From Flavonifractor sp. An92 (GTDB lineage: Bacteria; Bacillota; Clostridia; Oscillospirales; Oscillospiraceae): a DNA stretch of 64,000 bases. Positions within the stretch are counted from its first letter, which is position 1; the number at the start of each line of letters is the position of its first letter. Shown here one piece after another: positions 58,416 to 64,000 of the stretch. A program made the translations under genes and the position numbers. The notes below the pieces were generated by a model. The model was not told the origin of the DNA, ran no database searches, and saw nothing but the letters and a program-made list of their open reading frames with translations. Location: positions 1 through 64,000 of the forward strand of contig NZ_NFGZ01000011.1 of NCBI RefSeq assembly GCF_002159175.1, in the 5' to 3' direction.

Positions 58416-59414
58416 ATGATAAAGGTCCAGCACCTGACCAAATACTACGGCGATTTTTTAGCGGTGGATGACCTGTCCTTTGACATCCAGGAAGGCCATG
58501 TCTATGGCTTCCTGGGGCCCAACGGGGCGGGCAAGACCACCACGATGAACATGATGACCGGCTGTCTCTCTGCCTCGGCGGGCAGTGTGACGGTGGGCGG
58601 CTACGACATCTTCGAGGACGCCCATGAGGCCAAGCGGCTCATCGGCTATCTCCCCGAGCAGCCGCCCCTCTATATGAACGAGACGCCGGCGGAGTATCTG
58701 CGCTTTGTGGGCGAGGCCAAGGGCCTGCGGGGCGAGGAGCTGACCCGGCAGATCAACCAGGTCATCGAGCAGGTCCGCATCGGAGAGGTGCGCGGGCGGC
58801 GCATCGCGGCCCTCTCCAAAGGCTACAAGCAGCGGGTGGGTATCGCTCAGGCGCTGCTGGGCAGCCCCAAGGTCATCATTCTGGATGAGCCCACCGTGGG
58901 CCTGGACCCCATCCAGATCATCGAGATCCGGGATCTCATCAAGGAGCTGGGCCGGGAGCACACCGTCATCTTCAGCTCCCACATCCTCTCCGAGGTCCAG
59001 GCCATCTGTGACCAGATCCTCATCATTGCCCACGGCCACCTGGCGGCCTTCGACACGCCGGACCGACTGGAGCAGAGCCTGCTTTCGGGCAATGAGATCC
59101 ACTTCACCGCCGAGGCCGGCGCCGATGAGGTGCGGGAGCTACTGGCGGGGCTGGAGCACATCTCCGACCTGCGCCTGGAGGAGCCGGAGGCGGGCAGAGT
59201 GTCGGCCAGCCTCAAGACCGACAGCCGCGACCTGTACGACCTGTCCCGGTCCCTGTTCTTCGCCTTTGCGGAGCGGGGACGGCCCCTGCTGGAGCTCAAC
59301 CTGAAGAAGGCCAGCCTGGAGGACATCTTCCTGGAGCTGACCGGCCCGGCCGCCGGTGCGTCTGACGCGCCGGAAGAACATCAAGAACAAGAAGAGGAGG
59401 AGAAGCAGGCATGA
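58416..59414 (+). CDS. ABC-2-type exporter ATPase (GldA-like)
   Basis: 332 aa. Walker A GPNGAGKTT, signature LSKGYKQRVG, Walker B VIILDEPTVGLDP, H-loop SSHIL. The C-terminal 80 residues follow the ABC-2 exporter pattern and end in an acidic, Glu/Gln-rich tail (EEHQEQEEEEKQA). It is first in a four-gene set with an ABC-2 permease, a GldG-like protein and a DUF4340 protein. Neighbouring genes overlap or touch, so they are one unit. Confidence 0.93.
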   Translation: MIKVQHLTKYYGDFLAVDDLSFDIQEGHVYGFLGPNGAGKTTTMNMMTGCLSASAGSVTVGGYDIFEDAHEAKRLIGYLPEQPPLYMNETPAEYLRFVGEAKGLRGEELTRQINQVIEQVRIGEVRGRRIAALSKGYKQRVGIAQALLGSPKVIILDEPTVGLDPIQIIEIRDLIKELGREHTVIFSSHILSEVQAICDQILIIAHGHLAAFDTPDRLEQSLLSGNEIHFTAEAGADEVRELLAGLEHISDLRLEEPEAGRVSASLKTDSRDLYDLSRSLFFAFAERGRPLLELNLKKASLEDIFLELTGPAAGASDAPEEHQEQEEEEKQA

Positions 59415-60274
59415 TTGCGGTCTGGAAACACGAGCTGCGCAGCTATTTCCACTCCTTCACCGCCTACGTGTTCGGCGCGTTCCTGCTGGCCATCGTGGGC
59501 TTCGGCGCCATGCTGTACAATCTGCAGGCGGCGGTGAGCAATTTTGAATATGTGCTCAGCTTCGGAAGCATCGTCTTTGTGGTCATCGTCCCCATCCTGA
59601 CCATGCGGGTCATCGCGGAGGAGCGCCGGCAGCGGACCGACCAGCTCCTCTACTCCCTGCCCATCACCACCACCCAGGTGGTGCTGGGGAAGTATGCCGC
59701 CCTGCTGGTGGTCTACCTCATCCCGCTGGCCCTTATTTCCCTCTATCCGCTGCTCTTCGCCCAGTTCGGCGATGTGTATCTGCCCACCTCCTACGGCTCC
59801 CTCTTTGCCATCTTCCTCATGGGAGCCGCGCTGGTGGCTGTGGGTGTGTTCCTCTCCTCGCTGACCGAGAATCAGGGCCTGGCCGCCGGCATCAGCATCG
59901 CGGTGATCCTGTTCAACTATTACAGCGTCAGCCTCTCGGAGTACGTGTCCTCCACCTCCTTCGGCTCCATCGTGGCCCTGGCGGTGCTGATTCTGGCCCT
60001 GGGCGCCCTGATCCGCTACCTGACCAAGAACGAGAATCTGGCCTATGCCGTGGCGCTGGTGCTGCTGGCGGCGCTGTGCCTGGCCGCCTATCTGAACGCC
60101 GAGAGCTTCGAGGGCCTGCTGCCCGCCATTATGAAACAGCTCTCCCTGTTCGAGCGGTTCCAGACCTTCGTCAGCGGCGTGTTTGACCTGACCGCCATCG
60201 TGTACTACCTGTCGGTCATCACCTTTTTCCTGTTCCTGTCGGTACAGTCCCTGGAGAAGAGGAGGTATAACTGA
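59411..60274 (+). CDS. ABC-2-type permease (GldF-like)
   Basis: 287 aa, six predicted membrane helices, starting MIAVWKHELRSYFHSFTAYV. The cytoplasmic loop MRVIAEERRQRTDQLLYSLP is the hallmark of this ABC-2 subgroup. It overlaps the ATPase gene by 4 bases and the next gene by 1. GldF/GldG homologues are named after Flavobacterium gliding but occur widely in non-gliding bacteria, where the cargo is unknown. Confidence 0.9.
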   Translation: MIAVWKHELRSYFHSFTAYVFGAFLLAIVGFGAMLYNLQAAVSNFEYVLSFGSIVFVVIVPILTMRVIAEERRQRTDQLLYSLPITTTQVVLGKYAALLVVYLIPLALISLYPLLFAQFGDVYLPTSYGSLFAIFLMGAALVAVGVFLSSLTENQGLAAGISIAVILFNYYSVSLSEYVSSTSFGSIVALAVLILALGALIRYLTKNENLAYAVALVLLAALCLAAYLNAESFEGLLPAIMKQLSLFERFQTFVSGVFDLTAIVYYLSVITFFLFLSVQSLEKRRYN

Positions 60275-61719
60275 TGAAACGCTGGAAGCTCCTTCCGGAG
60301 CGGGAGGCGGCCGGGCGCAACCGCGCCGCGTTTCAGGGCGGTTCCTATTCCCTGATGGCCACGGCGGTGGTCCTGGCCATCCTGGTGGTGGTGAACATCC
60401 TGGTCTCCGCCCTGCCCGCTACCCTGACCAAATATGACATCAGCTCCGCCAAGCTCTACTCCATCACCAGCAACACCAAGGTGGTGGTCAACGGCCTGCA
60501 GGAGGATGTGACCATCTACTGGATCGTCCAGTCCGGCGAGGAGGACGACGTGATCGAGACGCTGCTGAACAAGTATGACAGCCTCTCCGACCACATCCAT
60601 GTGGAGAAGAAGAACCCCGACGTCTACCCCACCTTTGCCGAGCAGTACACCGACGAGACGGTGAAGAACAACAGCCTGGTGGTGGAGTGCGGCGAGCGCA
60701 GCCGCTTCATCGGATATGATGACATCTATATCCAGGAGGCGGACATGTACTCGTACAGTTACAGCACCTCCTTTGACGGTGAGGGCACCATCACCTCCGC
60801 CATTGACTATGTGGTCACCGAGGACCTGCCCCAGCTCTATGTCCTGGAGGGCCACGGCGAGGCGGAGCTGCCCGCCACCTTCAGCGAGCAGATCGAAAAG
60901 GAGAACATCGAGCTCAACACCCTCTCCCTGCTCACCGTGGACGCCATCCCCGAGGAGGCTGACTGCATCCTGATCTATGAGCCCTCCTCCGACCTGTCCC
61001 AGGAAGAGGTGGACATGCTGACCGACTACACCCAGAGCGGCGGCAAGCTGCTGGTAATGGCCGGTCCCAGCAAGGAGAGCGACCTGACGAACCTGTACAG
61101 CCTCCTGGCCGACTACGGCGTGGAGCCCTGTGACGGCATCGTGGTGGAGGGCGACCGGGAGCACTACACCGGCTATCCCTATGTGCTCCTGCCCGACATG
61201 TACAGCCACGCCATTACCGACTCCCTCATTGCGGAGAACTACTATCCCAACATGCCCATCTCCACGGGCCTGCTGGTGGACGAGAGCAACAGCGCCGTGA
61301 CCACACTGATGACCACCTCCGACGAGGCCTTCAGCAAGGTGGCAGGGTACGACCTCACCACCTACGAGAAGGAGGACGGCGACATCGACGGGCCCTTTGC
61401 CCTGGCGGTGTCCATCGACTGCGGCAGCGAGGGCCAGATCGTCTGGTTCTCTTCCGCCTCCTTCCTGGACGACATGTACAACGCCCTGTCCTCCGGCTCC
61501 AACTCCGACGTGGCGATGAATGCCCTGTCCTCCCTCATCGGCGAGACCGAGGCCATGGCCATCCGCAGCAAGTCGCTGAACTACAACTACCTGTCCATCA
61601 GCGATTCCACCGCCTCCATGCTCAAGACCATCATGATCGGCGTGGTCCCGCTGGCCTATCTGGGCATGGGTATCCTGGTGATTCTGAAGAGAAGGAGGGA
61701 GCAGCATGAAGCGGGCTAA
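60274..61719 (+). CDS. GldG-like ABC transporter auxiliary protein
   Basis: 481 aa. One N-terminal membrane helix (about residues 28-48), a large extracytoplasmic region with the family stretch LPQLYVLEGHGEAELP and DCILIYEPSSDLSQEE, and a C-terminal membrane helix (about 455-472). It belongs to the ABC_transp_aux (DUF4350-like) group. It probably assembles with the permease and may contact cell-wall material or an exported molecule. Confidence 0.88.
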   Translation: MKRWKLLPEREAAGRNRAAFQGGSYSLMATAVVLAILVVVNILVSALPATLTKYDISSAKLYSITSNTKVVVNGLQEDVTIYWIVQSGEEDDVIETLLNKYDSLSDHIHVEKKNPDVYPTFAEQYTDETVKNNSLVVECGERSRFIGYDDIYIQEADMYSYSYSTSFDGEGTITSAIDYVVTEDLPQLYVLEGHGEAELPATFSEQIEKENIELNTLSLLTVDAIPEEADCILIYEPSSDLSQEEVDMLTDYTQSGGKLLVMAGPSKESDLTNLYSLLADYGVEPCDGIVVEGDREHYTGYPYVLLPDMYSHAITDSLIAENYYPNMPISTGLLVDESNSAVTTLMTTSDEAFSKVAGYDLTTYEKEDGDIDGPFALAVSIDCGSEGQIVWFSSASFLDDMYNALSSGSNSDVAMNALSSLIGETEAMAIRSKSLNYNYLSISDSTASMLKTIMIGVVPLAYLGMGILVILKRRREQHEAG

Positions 61720-63112
61720 ACGGCTTTATATCCTGCTGGGCGTGCTGGCCGTGCTCTGTGCCGTGACGCTGGTGGTGGTGCAGTACGAGGAAAAGCAGGA
61801 GCAGATCCGCACCAGCGGCGATCAGATCCTGTCCGTGGAGACCAGCGAGGTCCAGTCCCTCTCGTGGGAAACGGAGACGGCCACCCTGGCCTTCCACAAG
61901 GATGAGAACTGGCTGTACGACGAGGACGAGGCCTTCCCGGTGGACGAGGAGCACATTGAGGAGCTTCTGGAGCAGTTCCAGGACTTCCGCGCGGCCTTCG
62001 TCATCGAGGAAGTCACCGATTACGCCCAGTACGGCCTGGATGAGCCGGTGTGCACCATCGACCTGACCGCCGGCGAGACCAGCTATGAGATCCAGCTGGG
62101 TGCTTACAGCACCATGGACTCCCAGCGCTATGTCTCCATCGGCGACGGGAACGTCTATCTGGTGGAGGAGGACCCCATGGACCAGTTCGATGTGGAGCTC
62201 AGCGACCTCATCGACAACGACGAGGTCCCTGCATTTGATCAGGTCCAGAGCCTGACCGTTGCGGGTACCGAGACCTATGAGGCCGCCTATCAGGAGGAGA
62301 ACCCCTACACCGCCTGCGCGGACGACGTCTATTTCGTCCAGAAGGACGGCGCGTATCTGGCCCTGGACACCGACCGGGTGGAGGACTATCTGGACACCCT
62401 GCACGGCCTCAGCCTGACCGACTATGTGACCTACAACGCCACCGAGGAGGAGATCCAGTCCTGCGGGCTGGATGATCCCGAGCTGACGGTTACGGTGCAG
62501 TACACCTCGGAGGGGGAGGACGGCCAGGAGGAGAGCGGTACCTTTACCATCTCCGTGAGCCGTGACCCCGACGAGCTGGCCGCCGCCGCAGAAACCGACG
62601 AGACTTCCGAAGAGGACGAAGAGGAGGAGATCACCGCCTATGCCCGGGTGGGTGAGTCCCCCATCCTCTACCAGATCAGCGGCGCCCAGTACGAGGCGCT
62701 GATGGCGGCCTCTTACGACGACCTGCGCCACCAGGAGGTCTTTACCGGCGACTTCGAGGAGGTCACCAGCCTGGAGGTGGAGCTGGAGGGCCAGACCTAC
62801 ACCATCACCGCCCAGGGCAGCGGCGACAAAAAGACCTTCACCTACGGGGAGGAGGAGCTGGACATCGCCGATCTCCAGGAGGCCCTGGAGGGCCTGACCG
62901 CCTCCAGCTTCACGGAGGAGAGCCCCACGGAGAAGGAGGAGGTCCGCCTCACCCTGACCCTGGACAACGAGAACGTCCAGTCGGTGGAGATCGCCCTCTA
63001 CCGCTGGGATGGCGAACAGTGCCTGGCCGTGGTGGACGGGACGCCGGTGTCTCTGGTGCCCCGCGCCTCGGTGGTGGACCTGATCGAAGCGATCAACGCC
63101 ATTGTGCTTTGA
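61706..63112 (+). CDS. DUF4340 membrane-anchored protein
   Basis: 468 aa. N-terminal membrane anchor (residues 7-26), then a strongly acidic extracytoplasmic part with repeated DUF4340 beta units (YGLDEPVCTIDLTAGETSYE is one). It overlaps the GldG-like gene by 14 bases. DUF4340 proteins commonly accompany GldA/F/G-type exporters, so it is probably a structural part of the same complex. Acidic runs such as EEDEEEE are notable. Function unknown. Confidence 0.87.
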   Translation: MKRAKRLYILLGVLAVLCAVTLVVVQYEEKQEQIRTSGDQILSVETSEVQSLSWETETATLAFHKDENWLYDEDEAFPVDEEHIEELLEQFQDFRAAFVIEEVTDYAQYGLDEPVCTIDLTAGETSYEIQLGAYSTMDSQRYVSIGDGNVYLVEEDPMDQFDVELSDLIDNDEVPAFDQVQSLTVAGTETYEAAYQEENPYTACADDVYFVQKDGAYLALDTDRVEDYLDTLHGLSLTDYVTYNATEEEIQSCGLDDPELTVTVQYTSEGEDGQEESGTFTISVSRDPDELAAAAETDETSEEDEEEEITAYARVGESPILYQISGAQYEALMAASYDDLRHQEVFTGDFEEVTSLEVELEGQTYTITAQGSGDKKTFTYGEEELDIADLQEALEGLTASSFTEESPTEKEEVRLTLTLDNENVQSVEIALYRWDGEQCLAVVDGTPVSLVPRASVVDLIEAINAIVL

Positions 63113-63123
63113 GTGTGTGTGAT

Positions 63124-63152
63124 GGGGCGGCGGCTGATACAGCCGCCGCCCC
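63124..63152 (+). terminator. Hairpin after the DUF4340 gene
   Basis: GGGGCGGCGGCTG (63124-63136) and CAGCCGCCGCCCC (63140-63152) form a perfect 13-bp stem with an ATA loop. T-run is poor, but it lies 11 bases behind the stop codon of the four-gene operon. Confidence 0.65.
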
Positions 63153-63182
63153 GCCGCCTTTCGTAAAAAAATAAAAAAGGGG

Positions 63183-63211
63183 TTGACTTTTGGGAGAGAC
63201 ATGCGTATAAT
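63183..63211 (+). promoter_or_regulatory. Promoter of the tRNA-Ala gene
   Basis: TTGACT (63183-63188), 17 bases, TATAAT (63206-63211), 42 bases before the tRNA. Confidence 0.85.
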
Positions 63212-63253
63212 ACTTTTTGTTCGGTGCGAGTGAGCGCCGCGACAAGTGAATTT

Positions 63254-63329
<76 letters not shown>

Positions 63330-63365
63330 AAAGACCTGAAATCTGATGATTTCAGGTCTTTTTCT
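63330..63365 (+). terminator. Terminator of the tRNA-Ala gene
   Basis: AAAGACCTGAAATC (63330-63343) pairs with GATTTCAGGTCTTT (63348-63361), followed by TTCTTTT. Confidence 0.92.
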
Positions 63366-63421
63366 TTTCCTGGACAGAGAGAACTGGTGCCCCGGCTCGC
63401 AAGAGCCGGGGCACCGTCTGT

Positions 63422-64000
63422 TTATTCGCCCGGGAGATCTTCAAAGAAGCAGAAGCGGTTCTTGCCGCTGCGTTTGCTGTGGTAGAGGGCGGTGTCCGCC
63501 TGACCCAGCACGTGGGAGTAGTCAAAGGAATTGCCGCCGTAGACGCGGGTCAGCCCGATGCTGCCCGACAGGGTCATGCCGGGGACAGACTGGAGGGTCT
63601 CCAGCAGCATGCGCAGGCGCTCCTCCAGGCGGGGGCGGGGGAAGTCGCCCTGGATAAAGACCAGGAACTCGTCGCCGCCCATGCGCCCCACGATGTCTTG
63701 TTTCCGGAACGCGGAGAGGAGCAGGTCGGCCACGGTCTTCAGGGCCCGGTCTCCCTCCAGGTGTCCGCTGCGGTCGTTGATGGCCTTGAAATTGTCGATG
63801 TCCAGCAGCATCAGCGTCCCGCAGGGGCCGGGAGCGGAGGAGATGCAGCGGCTCATCTCCCGCTGGAAGGCCGCCCGGTTGTAGATGTTGGTCAGCGGGT
63901 CCCGACTGGCGGCCTCCGCCTGGGCGAACTCCCGCTCCTTTTCGGCGTTGATGTCCTTCAGATAGATCAGCGCGTAGACGTTGCGGGTGATTTCCTCCCG
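63422..64000 (-). CDS. GGDEF-domain diguanylate cyclase, N-terminus outside the window
   Basis: 193 codons are visible, running off the right edge in frame. The visible part begins with the end of a PAS-like domain (ALIYLKDINAEKERE), then DPLTNIYNRAAF, which opens the GGDEF domain, DIDNFKAINDRSGH and the active loop GRMGGDEF. These are the residues that bind GTP and magnesium and make cyclic di-GMP. The end at 63422 is near the usual C-terminus of such proteins. It is likely a signalling protein with a sensor in the missing part. Confidence 0.92.
   Translation of the reverse strand, partial: REEITRNVYALIYLKDINAEKEREFAQAEAASRDPLTNIYNRAAFQREMSRCISSAPGPCGTLMLLDIDNFKAINDRSGHLEGDRALKTVADLLLSAFRKQDIVGRMGGDEFLVFIQGDFPRPRLEERLRMLLETLQSVPGMTLSGSIGLTRVYGGNSFDYSHVLGQADTALYHSKRSGKNRFCFFEDLPGE

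Overview
The window looks like a chromosomal segment of a GC-rich, anaerobic Clostridia-type Firmicute, probably a gut Oscillospiraceae relative of the Flavonifractor / Lawsonibacter / Intestinimonas kind. That is inferred from the strong AGGAGG-type ribosome binding sites, the many lipoprotein ABC transporters, an S-layer-anchored protein, corrinoid methyltransferases, and the absence of respiratory or Gram-negative features. No taxonomic marker was available, so the genus is a guess.

Layout. 1-3694 is the integrase end of an integrated element: a leftward set of small early genes, an XRE repressor with a symmetric divergent promoter/operator region, a LexA-type box, a tyrosine integrase, and a displaced 3' half of a tRNA-Arg(CCG) as attachment site. 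3912-8210 holds a methyltransferase of the uroporphyrinogen decarboxylase (URO-D) family and a sugar ABC importer without its ATPase. 8298-13679 is a leftward corrinoid operon: three URO-D-type methyltransferases, a corrinoid protein and a corrinoid-activating ATPase. 14095-23966 is a leftward operon for an acylneuraminate-like substrate: GntR/LacI regulator, N-acetylneuraminate lyase-type aldolase, dipeptide-type ABC importer, FAD oxidoreductase and YhcH. A D-lyxose isomerase is divergent from it. 25201-30163 has a large XRE regulator and a secreted SLH protein with a caspase-like domain.

30260-35996 is a sugar catabolic set (class II aldolase, FGGY kinase, fucose/arabinose isomerase-type protein, DUF4432 epimerase-like protein) with a divergent PocR-AraC regulator. 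36080-39767 has an amidohydrolase, an MFS carrier and a LysR regulator. 40896-48832 is the most unusual part: one leftward operon joining a family-3 amino-acid-type ABC importer, a DUF169 protein, a NifH-like protein, two NifD/K-like proteins and a MATE exporter. The metal-ligand pattern rules out ordinary nitrogen fixation and suggests an uncharacterised nitrogenase-like reductase with its own substrate importer. 49165-57818 is a peptide import and breakdown operon (OppABCDF, M24 peptidase, PepC) that also holds a small in-frame remnant of a second PepC. 58416-63112 is a Gld-type ABC-2 exporter set with DUF4340. It is followed by tRNA-Ala(GGC) and a truncated GGDEF protein.

The overall picture is a fermentative scavenger that imports many host- or diet-derived small molecules (sugars, possible sialic acid derivatives, peptides, methylated compounds, an amino-acid-like compound) and turns them over through dedicated enzyme sets, each next to its own regulator. 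Hairpins sit directly behind the substrate-binding protein gene in three of the importer operons. They probably set higher expression of the binding protein than of the membrane parts.
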